A stretch of 41,419 nucleotides of DNA from Planctomycetota bacterium (GCA_020425925.1 JAGQRB010000772.1:1-41419); one strand, 5' to 3'; counted from the stretch's first letter, positions 24,782 through 32,785 are shown. Notes: generated by a model not told the origin, from the letters alone. Made by a program: numbers and translations.

Positions 24782-26188
24782 ATGCGTTTCCTCCTGCTCG
24801 CCGGCGCGATTGCCCTGCCCTGCTCCGCCCAGCAAGCCGTCGCCGATCTCGCCGATCTCGTCCTGGCCGACGTTCGGGTCTTCGACAGCCGAACGAAGGA
24901 GGTGTCCGAACCGGTCGACGTGGTGGTTCGCGGGCCGCGGATCGCGGCCATCGGGCCGGCCGGCTCGGCACCCGACGCGCGGCGCACGATCGCCGGTCAC
25001 GGGCGCCTGCTCGTGCCCGGCCTCGTCGACACGCACGTGCACCTGCACCAGATCCTGCGCACCGACGAGGACTCGCTACCCCAGAGCATCGGCGCGGAAG
25101 GGAGCCGGGATCGGGCGACCGTGGCGGACTGGTTCCTGCCGCACGGCACGACCGCCATCGTCGACATGGGGATGCCGGAGAGCTGGCTCGCGACCGCAGT
25201 GGAATGGCAGCGTGCGCCGGCAGCGGATCTGCCGCTCCTCCGGCTCACCGGCAGCGCGCTGATCTCGGACCTCGAGTGGGATCGTCACCCTGCCGCGCAC
25301 CACGTCGTAGTGGCCGATCCCGCGGCGGCGCGGGCGAAGGTCCGCGAGTACGCCGGGCTCGGCCTGCAACACGTAAAGCTCTACTGGAAGCTCCTCGCCC
25401 CCGAGTTCGAAGCCGCAGCGGTGGCCGCGAAGGAGCAGGGGCTGATCGCAGCGGCCCACGTCGACAACGGGCTCTATTCGATGGACGCGGCGCTCGCGCA
25501 CGGCGTGCGGCACTTCGAGCACTTCTTCACGCTCGTGCCGTCGATACTCGACACCCGCCGTCACGGGCCGGCGCTCGAACGCGAGTTCGGCATCGGAAGG
25601 GCGCAGAACATCGACGAGTTGGCCGCCAGGTTCGTGCTGTTCTTCGCCTATGTGAAGCAACGGCCCGAGCTCGAGGCCCGCCTGCTCGCACAGATGGACC
25701 GACTCGCGGCCGCGGACGCCTCGCTGAGCACGGCGATCCACGTCGTCGGTGCCGCCGCCGGAGCGACGACGTTGTTCTCGTCGTTCGATCCGCTACCCGA
25801 GCGCGACGCACCGCAGCTCCGAGGCTGGGACGACGAGCAGCGTCGACGGCTGCGCGCGGCGTTCGACACGATGATGGGGTTCGTGCGCGCCGCCCACGAG
25901 CGCGGCGTCCGGCTGCGCATCGGCACGGACTGCCGGGAAGGCGGCCGGGCCGTGTTGTCCGAACTGCGCCTGCTCTGCGAGGCCGGTTTCGAGACCGCCG
26001 ATGTGCTGCAGATCGCCACCTGGAACGGCGCCGACGCCATGGGGCTTTGCGCCGAGGTCGGTGTCGTCGAGGTCGGACGGCGAGCCAGCATGATCCTCTG
26101 GCAAGACGATCCGCTCGCGGATCCTGCGCATCTGCAGGGCGACAAGATCGTGATCCACGAAGGCGTCGTTCTGGGCGAACCGCGCTGA
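24782..26188 (+). CDS. Exported metal-dependent amidohydrolase
   Basis: 468 residues from the ATG at 24782, which opens a short signal peptide (RFLLLAGAIALPCSA); the ATG at 24704 would bury it. The amidohydrolase fold is clear: an N-terminal beta-sandwich strand (DLVLADVRVFDSRT), the metal motif GLVDTHVHLHQ (His85, His87), Lys199 in HVKLYWK (the usual carbamylated lysine), His226 in AAAHVDNG, His244 or His247 in GVRHFEHFF, and Asp383 in RIGTDCREGG. The C-terminal part (GLCAEVGVVEVGRRASMILWQDDPLAD) is the usual lid and sandwich return. It should hydrolyse a cyclic amide, imide or peptide-like bond outside the cytoplasm; imidazolonepropionase- or prolidase-like roles are possible and the substrate is unknown. 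It is convergent with the beta-lactamase-fold gene. Confidence 0.88.
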   Translation: MRFLLLAGAIALPCSAQQAVADLADLVLADVRVFDSRTKEVSEPVDVVVRGPRIAAIGPAGSAPDARRTIAGHGRLLVPGLVDTHVHLHQILRTDEDSLPQSIGAEGSRDRATVADWFLPHGTTAIVDMGMPESWLATAVEWQRAPAADLPLLRLTGSALISDLEWDRHPAAHHVVVADPAAARAKVREYAGLGLQHVKLYWKLLAPEFEAAAVAAKEQGLIAAAHVDNGLYSMDAALAHGVRHFEHFFTLVPSILDTRRHGPALEREFGIGRAQNIDELAARFVLFFAYVKQRPELEARLLAQMDRLAAADASLSTAIHVVGAAAGATTLFSSFDPLPERDAPQLRGWDDEQRRRLRAAFDTMMGFVRAAHERGVRLRIGTDCREGGRAVLSELRLLCEAGFETADVLQIATWNGADAMGLCAEVGVVEVGRRASMILWQDDPLADPAHLQGDKIVIHEGVVLGEPR

Positions 26189-26215
26189 GCGGCAGCCGGC
26201 TCGAAAGCGGCCGCT
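26188..26215. terminator. Hairpin spanning a convergent gap
   Basis: AGCGGC (26188-26193) and GCCGCT (26210-26215) pair and overlap both facing stop codons. The loop is 16 nt and there are no T-tracts, so this is weakly supported. Confidence 0.3.
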
Positions 26216-27629
26216 ACGGCGCCAGCACGGTCACGTGCAGAGCGTGGCTGCCGACGACCCCGAGCTGGCCGCAGCCGCCGAGGTCGACCCAGGCGCCCTG
26301 CATCGTGAACGGCAGCCCCTGCATGCCGCTCGGGATCGGCAGCGGCAACGCGCCATCACCCTGCGCATCGGTCGGCAGCGGGATCAGGCTCACGGGCGCG
26401 GCGATGTAGGAGACCAGGTCGGCGATCGCGAACCCCGGGCTCGGACCGCCGAACTCGAACGACAAGGCGCCGAACGCCGAGGCGGGTGCCGCGGCGACGC
26501 GGAGCTGGAAATCCGGTTGCCCGTCCCGTGGCCAGCCGTCGGCGAACAGCTGGGGCGCTGTCGCGCACGCTGGCGAGCCCGTGCCGACGCAGGTGACGCC
26601 GATCGGTGCGAGCGCGACATCGAGTTCGTCCCAGGCGTCGAGCACGTACGGATACGCCAGGATGAAGTAGGTGATGGACAGCCAGACGCCGATCGAATCG
26701 TGCTCGAGGTCGAGCCAGCCGAAGAACGCGTACGCGCCCGGCGCCGACGCCAGCGTCGTCCGGCCGAGTGCGTCCTTACGCTCGAGGATGAGCCCGAGGC
26801 CGTAGGGCTTCGCCAACGGATGCGGTGTCCACAACACCGGCAGACTGCCGACCTGATCGGTCAGCATCTCGTCGACCGCGGCTTCCGACAGCACGCGGGT
26901 CGTGCCCGCGAGCCCGCGGCGCCGGAGCATCTCGAGGAACAGCGCGTAGTCCTGGGCGCTCGATTGGGCGGCCTCGGCGATTCCCGGGTTCTGGTTGATG
27001 CCGTTGACGTAGAAGTTGGTCGCGGTCATCCCGAGCGGGCCGGCGATCTGCTGCTGGAACAACTGATGCCATGGCAGACCCGAGACGACCTCGCAGGCCG
27101 CGCCCGCGACCTGGATCGAGACGTTGCCGTACTGGAACGCGGTGCCCGGCGTGAAGTCGAGCGGCACCTGCGCGATCTGCATCGCGGCCTGGCGCATCGT
27201 GATGTTCGGGTTCGTCGTCGCCGGGTGGAACGCGACGATGCCCGAGGTGTGGGCGAGGCACATGCGCAGCGTCACCGCGGCGTGCGGGCCGGTCGCCCAC
27301 TCGGGCAACCACGTGCCGATCGGCGCGTCGAGCTGGAGCAGATTCTGGTCGACGAGCGACAGCGCGACGGCGACGGCGAGCGGCTTGCTGGCCGAGGCGA
27401 GCGGTGTCGGCGCCGTGACCGGCCAGCCACTGTAGGTCTGCAGCAGCACGTTCTGCCCGTGCTGGTCGACGCGCGCGATCATGCCGGTGAGCGAGAGGTT
27501 CTGGATCGCCGACTGCACCACGCTGGTGAAGCCGGCGAAGCCGTTGCAGCTCTGCGTTGCGGCGGTGGCGGCGAGTGCGAGCGCGGCGGTAGCGCCGAGC
27601 AGGTCGGAGCGGACACGGAAACGGGTCAT
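26214..27629 (-). CDS. Exported serine beta-lactamase-fold hydrolase with recurring C-terminal module
   Basis: 471 residues from the ATG at 27629, with a signal peptide to about residue 26. Class C-like/esterase-type motifs are present: SxxK as SASK (Ser79-Lys82), followed by LDAPIGTWLPEW and ITMRQAAM, and YxN as YGN (Tyr167-Asn169). The third motif, usually HxG or KTG, appears as SAPGAYAFFGW (about 295-305), so the expected His or Lys is replaced by Ala. After ~380 comes a separate beta-rich region (GTGSPACATAPQLF) that ends with GGCGQLGVVGSHALHVTVLAP, a form of the module found in neighbours. Activity as a D-Ala-D-Ala peptidase, esterase or beta-lactamase is possible; the missing motif-3 residue leaves it uncertain. 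A TACCAT box lies 6 nt before the ATG. Confidence 0.88.
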   Translation of the reverse strand: MTRFRVRSDLLGATAALALAATAATQSCNGFAGFTSVVQSAIQNLSLTGMIARVDQHGQNVLLQTYSGWPVTAPTPLASASKPLAVAVALSLVDQNLLQLDAPIGTWLPEWATGPHAAVTLRMCLAHTSGIVAFHPATTNPNITMRQAAMQIAQVPLDFTPGTAFQYGNVSIQVAGAACEVVSGLPWHQLFQQQIAGPLGMTATNFYVNGINQNPGIAEAAQSSAQDYALFLEMLRRRGLAGTTRVLSEAAVDEMLTDQVGSLPVLWTPHPLAKPYGLGLILERKDALGRTTLASAPGAYAFFGWLDLEHDSIGVWLSITYFILAYPYVLDAWDELDVALAPIGVTCVGTGSPACATAPQLFADGWPRDGQPDFQLRVAAAPASAFGALSFEFGGPSPGFAIADLVSYIAAPVSLIPLPTDAQGDGALPLPIPSGMQGLPFTMQGAWVDLGGCGQLGVVGSHALHVTVLAP

Positions 27630-27635
27630 CGCCGC

Positions 27636-27641
27636 ATGGTA
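27636..27641 (-). promoter_or_regulatory. -10-like box TACCAT for the beta-lactamase-fold gene
   Basis: TACCAT on the minus strand is followed by 6 nt and the ATG at 27629. There is no Shine-Dalgarno sequence, so a leaderless transcript is likely. The same hexamer serves the divergent gene 62 bases away. Confidence 0.45.
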
Positions 27642-27702
27642 TGCGACGGCGCTGTCGCCGGGGACTGGCTCAGGGCCCGAGTCGTGCTGCGCCCCGGTCT
27701 GA

Positions 27703-27708
27703 TACCAT
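27703..27708 (+). promoter_or_regulatory. -10-like box TACCATCC for the propeller gene
   Basis: TACCAT is 13 nt before the ATG at 27722, and its CC extension matches other boxes of this window. No -35 element was recognised. Confidence 0.4.
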
Positions 27709-27721
27709 CCAGTCCGAGCCG

Positions 27722-28762
27722 ATGACCATCCTGCTGCCGCTGCATCGTTTCGCCCGCACGGTCCTGCTGTCCGTCTCGGCCGTGATGGCTGCCGGTGGCG
27801 CCGCACGCGCCCAGCTCGCAGCCGGACCCGGCAGCGACCCCTACTTCATCCCGACCGTCGGCACGGTCCACGAACGGCTACCGCGCGTGATCCTGCGCAA
27901 CATGATCCAGGACCGTACCGGTGCGATCTGGTTCGCGTCGTTCGGCGGCCCGTTCCGCTACGACGGCGCCGGGTTCACCAACATGATGGCGGAGGTCGGG
28001 CTGCCGCACACCCGCATCTTCGCGGTGCACGAGGCCAGGAACGGCGACCTGTGGTTCGGCTCGATCACCGGCGGTGCCACACGCTACGACGGCGAGCGCT
28101 TCACCCGCTGGACCCGGCGCGAAGGCCTCGCCAGCGACGACGTGCACTGGATCGTCGAGGACCGCGACGGCGCGGTCTGGCTCGGCACGTCCGGCGGCGT
28201 CAGCCGGTTCGACGGCGAGGCGTTCCGGAACTACACGACGGCCGACGGCCTGCCGCACGACTCGGTCTACGTCGTGCTGCAGGATCGCAACGGTACCCTC
28301 TGGTTCGGCACGCAGGGCGGCGTCTGTTCGTTCGACGGCGAGACCTTCACCGATCTCGGCGCGCGCGTGCAGCAGGAGTTCGTCAACATCCGCGCAATCG
28401 TCGAGGATCGGTCCGGCAACCTCTGGTTCGGCGGCGAGGCCGGCGCGTTCCGGTACGATGGTGAGCAGGTGACGCACTTCACCGCCGCGAACGGCCTGTT
28501 GCACGATTTCGTCGGTTCGATGCTGGTCGACCGCGCCGGCAACGTCTGGTTCGGACATCCCGACGGGCGCGAGGGCGGCGCGAGCCGTTTCGACGGCGAG
28601 ACGTTCGCGCACTTCACGACGAAGGAGGGGCTCACGAGCACCAACGTCTACTGCCTGCTCGAGGACCGTGACGGCGGGATCTGGTTCGGCAGCGTGAACG
28701 CGGGGGCGTGTCGCTTCGACGGCGAGACGTTCGTCGACTACTCGGCGCAGAAGCCGCGGTAG
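27722..28762 (+). CDS. Stand-alone exported Reg_prop beta-propeller
   Basis: 346 residues. A signal peptide (about 1-30, ending AARAQ) is followed by seven repeats of the two-component-regulator propeller type, each built as (E)DRxGxxWFGxxGGxxRFDGExFxxYTxxDGLxxxxV: WFASFGGPFRYDG, WFGSITGGATRYDG, WLGTSGGVSRFDG, WFGTQGGVCSFDG, WFGGEAGAFRYDG, WFGHPDG and WFGSVNAGACRFDG. Seven blades make one complete propeller. In hybrid two-component sensors two such propellers are followed by a Y_Y_Y domain, a membrane helix and a kinase; here the protein ends right after the propeller, so it is a soluble or surface sensor-like module with no signalling output. It may bind a glycan. The recurring C-terminal module is absent. 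A long inverted repeat starts 38 nt downstream. Confidence 0.88.
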   Translation: MTILLPLHRFARTVLLSVSAVMAAGGAARAQLAAGPGSDPYFIPTVGTVHERLPRVILRNMIQDRTGAIWFASFGGPFRYDGAGFTNMMAEVGLPHTRIFAVHEARNGDLWFGSITGGATRYDGERFTRWTRREGLASDDVHWIVEDRDGAVWLGTSGGVSRFDGEAFRNYTTADGLPHDSVYVVLQDRNGTLWFGTQGGVCSFDGETFTDLGARVQQEFVNIRAIVEDRSGNLWFGGEAGAFRYDGEQVTHFTAANGLLHDFVGSMLVDRAGNVWFGHPDGREGGASRFDGETFAHFTTKEGLTSTNVYCLLEDRDGGIWFGSVNAGACRFDGETFVDYSAQKPR

Positions 28763-28799
28763 CGCGTCAGCGCAGCGGATCGTCTCGAGTGGGCGTGCG

Positions 28800-28957
28800 G
28801 TGCCGTGAACCGGATGTCGCCTCGTGTTCTGCGGAGTCGTTCGCGTTGCCGACGAGGAGCGATCCGCAGGAGTATTGGTGGATACGCCGAGGACGCGCGA
28901 CGCAGCCAGGGTCGTGAAGGGCCCGCAGAACGCAGGGTGACATTCGGCTCACGGCAC
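28800..28957 (+). repeat. 35-nt imperfect inverted repeat; candidate structured RNA or small mobile element
   Basis: The arms at 28800-28834 and 28923-28957 match at 29 of 35 positions in inverted orientation, with 9 identical bases at the outer end and 8 at the inner end. All six differences are transitions. In a plus-strand RNA four become G.U pairs, leaving two mismatches (33 of 35 paired); a minus-strand RNA would have fewer pairs. The 88-nt loop holds two small stems, GTCG/CGAC (28836-28839 with 28850-28853) and GTAT/ATAC (28872-28875 with 28882-28885). An outside octamer GCGGATCG (28775-28782) can pair with CGATCCGC (28860-28867) in the loop, giving a pseudoknot or alternative fold. It occupies the convergent gap after the propeller gene and reaches the stop codon of the next gene. 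A 61-codon minus-strand frame (28767-28952) crosses it, but is judged non-coding. Confidence 0.55.
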
Positions 28958-30606
28958 TAGTACGACACCGCGAGCGTGTTCGTCAGGAAGCCGATCCCGC
29001 TGGCCTCGGCGATCGCGGACTCGAAGAACGCGGTCACGCCGATCAGCGCCGGCGTGTAGTTGACCGCGAGCGTGAACTCGACCGCGCCGGCCGGCGCCGG
29101 GATCGCTGCGACCCCGATGAACTCGGCCTGCGCCGGGTCGAGGCCGAGCACGCCGACGAACGGTGGCAGCGGTGCCGGCGGCGTCTGGGTCGCCAGCGCG
29201 ATCGCGAGCATCGCGGCCTGGCCGCCCGGATTGGCGCCGGGGACGGAGACGGCCCGGATCCGGAGCGTCGTGTCACCGAGGACGGGCTGCACGACGAGCT
29301 CGGTATGGCGGTGCCGATTCGGCTGCAGGTGCACCTGGTTGCGGGTCTGCGCGTCGGTCGCGCCGACGACCAGGTCCGGGTCGCCGTCGAGGTCGACGTC
29401 CGCCGCGAGCACCTCGCGCAGACTCGAGCCCGCGGCCGTCGGAGCGGTGACACCGGCGGCGAACGTGCCCGCCGGTGCGCCGACGCCGTTCATCCCGACT
29501 TGGACGGCGCCCGGCATGTTGGGGTCGGTCTCGACGAAGACCAGGTCCGAAGCGCCGTTGCCGTCGAAGTCGGCGACGACCACGCGCGGCCGCACGAACC
29601 CGTTGCCGAGGTTCGGCACGATCGCCCCCAGCGGGTCGAAGATCTGCGCCGAGCCGTCGTTCTCGGCGACGTAGCTGCCGACGATCGAGTCGTCGTTGGC
29701 GACGACGAGGTCGAGGTCACCGTCGTTGTCGAGGTCCACGAGCTCGATGTCGGTGGTCGGATCGATCACCATGCCGAACGGGTCGACCAGCGCCTGCGGC
29801 CGGAAGAACGGCACCGATCCGGCCGGCAGCACCGGCATGCGGTTGACGAAGATCAGGTTCGCGGCTGTGGTGCCGGCGCCGGTCCGCGCCACGACGAGCT
29901 CCTCGAAGCCGTCGCCGTCGACGTCGCCGACCGCGATCGCCGTCGCGATGTGGTTCGCGGTGCCGCTGTAGAACGTCGGCTGCGAGGTCAGCGGCGGCCC
30001 CGACTGCGCGAATCGACCGACGTTGCGATGGAACGCGAACAGCGTGCCGTCGTTCATCAGCAGCTCCGGCGGCAGGTCGCGGCCGTTGATGTTGTTCTCG
30101 ATCGCGTAGATGTCGGGAAAGCCGTTGTTGTCCGGATCGCCGACGCCGAGCAGGCCGTAGTTGCCGACCAGCACGGTCGGCGATCCGCCGTCGAAGAACG
30201 CCTGCAGCGTGATGTTCGTGAACACACCCTGGTTGTTCTCGAAGAGTGCGAGATGGCGGCCCTGGATCGTCGGGTTGGTCTCGGTCTGGGAGACCAATAG
30301 ATCGATGTCGCCGTCGAGATCCAGGTCCGCGAGCACCGCGGCGAAGAAGTTCCGGTTCGCTACCGTCGGCAGCACGGTCGCGGTGACGTCGGTGTAGTTA
30401 CCGAAACCGTCGTTCTGCAGCACGAGGTCGGCGAGCACGAGATCCTCGTCGCCGTCGCCGTCGATGTCACCGGCGGCCAGCACACCGGGGTTCTGGCCGA
30501 TGACGAACGTCTGCGTCGTTGCGGCGCCGAACTGCTGCGCGGGGACGAGAGCGGAGAGCGCGATGGCGGTGGCCGCGGGTAGGGCGTGGGAGGAGATCGG
30601 GGTCAT
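28957..30606 (-). CDS. Exported FG-GAP/VCBS-repeat protein
   Basis: 549 residues from the ATG at 30606, preceded by AGGA with a 7-nt spacer; the signal peptide (TPISSHALPAATAIALSALV) starts there. Seven calcium-binding-type repeats follow: DIDGDGDEDLVLADL, DLDLDGDIDLLVS, DPDNNGFPDIYAIE, DVDGDGFEELVVAR, DLDNDGDLDLVVAND, DFDGNGASDLVFVE and DVDLDGDPDLVVGATD. They form an integrin-alpha-like beta-propeller. The C-terminal 110 residues (HTELVVQPVLGDTTLRIRAV, later PALIGVTAFFESAIAEASGIG) resemble the tail of other exported proteins here but lack the Cys residues. The role is probably adhesion or ligand binding outside the cell. Confidence 0.87.
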   Translation of the reverse strand: MTPISSHALPAATAIALSALVPAQQFGAATTQTFVIGQNPGVLAAGDIDGDGDEDLVLADLVLQNDGFGNYTDVTATVLPTVANRNFFAAVLADLDLDGDIDLLVSQTETNPTIQGRHLALFENNQGVFTNITLQAFFDGGSPTVLVGNYGLLGVGDPDNNGFPDIYAIENNINGRDLPPELLMNDGTLFAFHRNVGRFAQSGPPLTSQPTFYSGTANHIATAIAVGDVDGDGFEELVVARTGAGTTAANLIFVNRMPVLPAGSVPFFRPQALVDPFGMVIDPTTDIELVDLDNDGDLDLVVANDDSIVGSYVAENDGSAQIFDPLGAIVPNLGNGFVRPRVVVADFDGNGASDLVFVETDPNMPGAVQVGMNGVGAPAGTFAAGVTAPTAAGSSLREVLAADVDLDGDPDLVVGATDAQTRNQVHLQPNRHRHTELVVQPVLGDTTLRIRAVSVPGANPGGQAAMLAIALATQTPPAPLPPFVGVLGLDPAQAEFIGVAAIPAPAGAVEFTLAVNYTPALIGVTAFFESAIAEASGIGFLTNTLAVSY

Positions 30607-30643
30607 CTGTCGTTCCTGCGATCGTGGTCGGAAAGGGCGCGCT

Positions 30644-30668
30644 GGCCAGGCGGCAGGTCCGCCTGGCC
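30644..30668 (-). terminator. Perfect 10-bp hairpin after the TIR operon
   Basis: GGCCAGGCGG (30644-30653) and CCGCCTGGCC (30659-30668) form a perfect 10-bp stem with a 5-nt loop. It lies 73 nt past the stop of the TIR gene and before the next gene on the same strand. No T-tract follows on the minus strand, only CCCTTTCC. Confidence 0.5.
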
Positions 30669-30741
30669 TCGCAGCAGCTTCAGGCGGCTGGGTGCGCCCG
30701 AACCGGAACACGAAACGTGTGCCGTCGGCAGTCGGCGCGCG

Positions 30742-31482
30742 TCAGGACGCGGCGTCGCGCGGCCCGGTCGCGGCGCGCGCGAGCGCGTCGAGCTTCGCGT
30801 CGGCGAACCCGGCGGACAGATCCACCCAGGTGAACTGTCGCAAGAACCGGGGCAACTGCGGCGCGTCGGCGATGCCGGGCAGCAGGACGGGGATCACCGG
30901 CATCCGGCGCTGCACGAACTCGTCGAGGCAGACCCACATCTCGGGCTCCTCCCACGGCCCGATGCCGCTCGGGCCGACGAGGATCGCCGCGGTGAGCACG
31001 CGGCCGAGGATCTCGTCGAGCTCCTGCAGCCACGGTCGGCCGGGAGTCAGCTGTTGCTCGTCGAGCCAGACCCGTACGCCGCGCGTCTCGAGCGCGCGCG
31101 CGAGCTCGCGCACCGGGACCTTGTCGCGACTGTTGTGGCTCAGGAAGACGTCGTGAGTGCTCGGCGGCGGCGTCGTCGGCGCCGGTGGTGCGGACGCGGC
31201 CGGCGGCGTGGCGTGCTGCACGATTCCGGGCACCTCGTCGAGCAGTTCGAGCACCGCGAGGACCATGCGCTTGCGCCGCGCGACGGCGGCGTCGGGCGCG
31301 ATCACGCCCTTGCGCTCCTCGCTGGTCAGCGCGCTGAGGCCGGACAGGTGCAGCAGGACCTCGTTGCGCAAGTCGCGGTTGGCACTCCCGAGGCGGTCGA
31401 GCAGATCCTGGAGCGCCCCCACCGGGTCGTCGCCGGCCAGCTTGCGGCGGCATTCGTTCAGCAGCTGCTCGAGCTCCGGCAT
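30742..31482 (-). CDS. TIR-domain effector with N-terminal EAD11-like domain
   Basis: 246 residues, cytoplasmic. Residues 1-86 form a small all-helical domain (ALQDLLDRLG, LRNEVLLHLSGLSAL, ARRKRMVLAVLELLDEV) that I assign to effector-associated domain 11. A Pro/Ala-rich linker (87-108) follows. The TIR domain is at 109-225: DVFLSHNSRDK (111-121), VWLDEQQLTPG (138-148), ILVGPSGIGPW (167-177) and a Glu at 181 in the GPWxxxE position, where NAD-cleaving TIR domains keep their catalytic Glu. It is therefore predicted to be an NADase or to make a cyclic-ADP-ribose-type signal. It starts 4 nt after the stop of the permease gene, with GGAG at 31490-31493, 7 nt before the ATG; co-translation is likely. 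The N-terminal domain resembles that of the ATPase two genes upstream, suggesting direct homotypic coupling. Confidence 0.9.
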   Translation of the reverse strand: MPELEQLLNECRRKLAGDDPVGALQDLLDRLGSANRDLRNEVLLHLSGLSALTSEERKGVIAPDAAVARRKRMVLAVLELLDEVPGIVQHATPPAASAPPAPTTPPPSTHDVFLSHNSRDKVPVRELARALETRGVRVWLDEQQLTPGRPWLQELDEILGRVLTAAILVGPSGIGPWEEPEMWVCLDEFVQRRMPVIPVLLPGIADAPQLPRFLRQFTWVDLSAGFADAKLDALARAATGPRDAAS

Positions 31483-31486
31483 CGGT

Positions 31487-32785
31487 TCACTCCGGAGAAG
31501 CTTGCATCCGGTTCAAGACGTACTGAACGAGCGGACATGCGGCGACGAGCGCGATCATCGCCGCCCAGGACCACGTCTTGGCGAAGGCTCGCTGGACGGG
31601 CCCGTCGGCTTCGGTGCCCACGAAGTGCAGGAACTCGGACAGCAGGGCGGGCACGAGCGCGATCCCGATGAGACACGCCGCGAGCATCGCGCGGGCCCAC
31701 AAGCGCTTGCGACGCGGCAGCAGGCCGCAGGCGCCCGCCAGGAGGCTGGCGGCGTAGAGCGCACCGAGCGTCCACTTCATGGCGGTCTGTTCGTTGCGTA
31801 CACCGATCATCACGATCGCGAACACCGCGAACGTGCCGACCAGCCAGCCGAGCGCCGCGAGCAGGCCGGAGATTCCGACCGCGGGCAGCGCACCGACTGC
31901 CAGCACGAGACCGAGGGCGCAGCCGAAGTACGAGAGCGTCACCTGGAAGTCGAGGTCCGTGCGCGTGCCGTCGAAGTGGATGCGAGAGAGCTGGCGGATG
32001 TTCTCTGCCGCACTCTCGATCGCCTCGACCGAGATGTGCGACCGGTCGCCGTTCGGGTAGAGCCGCGAGCTCGGGCAGTAGCGTTCGAGGCGTCCGCACG
32101 TCGCGGGATCGGGTGCGGGCCAGGCTTCGTCGTTCGGCGAACGCGTAACGGACCGATGGTCGAGCGATGTGAACGCGCGCTTGAACTCGGTGTCCGGTCC
32201 GTCCATGACCTCCCGGCGATAGTTGGCGCGGAACATCTGGTAGTCCCGCCGCATCGCCTCCGATAGTCGTAACTCCGCAAACCCCTCGAGTTGCGGCGCG
32301 ACGGTGCCGAGGAAGAAGTTGCCGACACTTGCCTCCGTGTCGTGCCAGCTCGAGTGCGGGGCAGTCGGAAACAGGGCGTCGCGGTCCTGCTGAACGGCCG
32401 CCGCGCCGGACCTCCAGCTCAGCACCGAGTCGGTCGCGTATGGCACGGTCCAGGCGAGGCCGTTGATGCAGACGAGACTGATCGCGTCGAGCCAGATCCA
32501 GCGCGCGCGCGCGAAGCCCACACCGATCGGCAGGAGCTGGAACGACATCCCGCGCCCGATCAGCCAACCGACCGACGCGAGACCGCACAGCACCAAGGTG
32601 ATCCGGGTCATCGCATCGGTGTCCGGCACGTCCTGGGGACGGGCGACCACCAGCGCGGCGCCGAGCACGATCACGTAGAGCGGCAGGGTCACGGCCACGA
32701 TCCAGTGGGTCTGCGTGACGTGCAGGGCCGGCCAGCTCGTCGCGATCCGCTGGTCGAATCGTCTGCGACGTTCGCGCCAGCTCAT
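31487..32785 (-). CDS. ABC-type membrane permease with large extracytoplasmic loop
   Basis: 432 residues. Hydrophobic segments lie at about 28-48, 61-78, 98-113, 281-300, 303-327, 338-355, 365-385 and 405-424. Between the third and fourth is a polar stretch of about 165 residues (115-280) with two Cys residues (CGRLERYCPSS) that probably faces outward and could sense or bind a ligand. A basic N-terminus (RERRRRFDQR) suggests a cytoplasmic start. No permease family could be named; it resembles the integral-membrane part of ABC exporters of the ABC-2 kind, with an inserted domain. Its ATG overlaps the ATPase stop codon (ATGA), with GGGAG 5 nt upstream, so the two are translated together and must form one transporter. 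The 742-codon frame beginning at 33715 is a shadow across the ATPase gene. Confidence 0.85.
   Translation of the reverse strand: MSWRERRRRFDQRIATSWPALHVTQTHWIVAVTLPLYVIVLGAALVVARPQDVPDTDAMTRITLVLCGLASVGWLIGRGMSFQLLPIGVGFARARWIWLDAISLVCINGLAWTVPYATDSVLSWRSGAAAVQQDRDALFPTAPHSSWHDTEASVGNFFLGTVAPQLEGFAELRLSEAMRRDYQMFRANYRREVMDGPDTEFKRAFTSLDHRSVTRSPNDEAWPAPDPATCGRLERYCPSSRLYPNGDRSHISVEAIESAAENIRQLSRIHFDGTRTDLDFQVTLSYFGCALGLVLAVGALPAVGISGLLAALGWLVGTFAVFAIVMIGVRNEQTAMKWTLGALYAASLLAGACGLLPRRKRLWARAMLAACLIGIALVPALLSEFLHFVGTEADGPVQRAFAKTWSWAAMIALVAACPLVQYVLNRMQASPE

Noticed and set aside
28767-28952. 61-codon minus-strand frame with plausible-looking protein
   Set aside because: It lies within the inverted-repeat element, where pairing rather than codons explains the sequence, and no ribosome site is visible. 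It would become credible if homologues conserved the protein.
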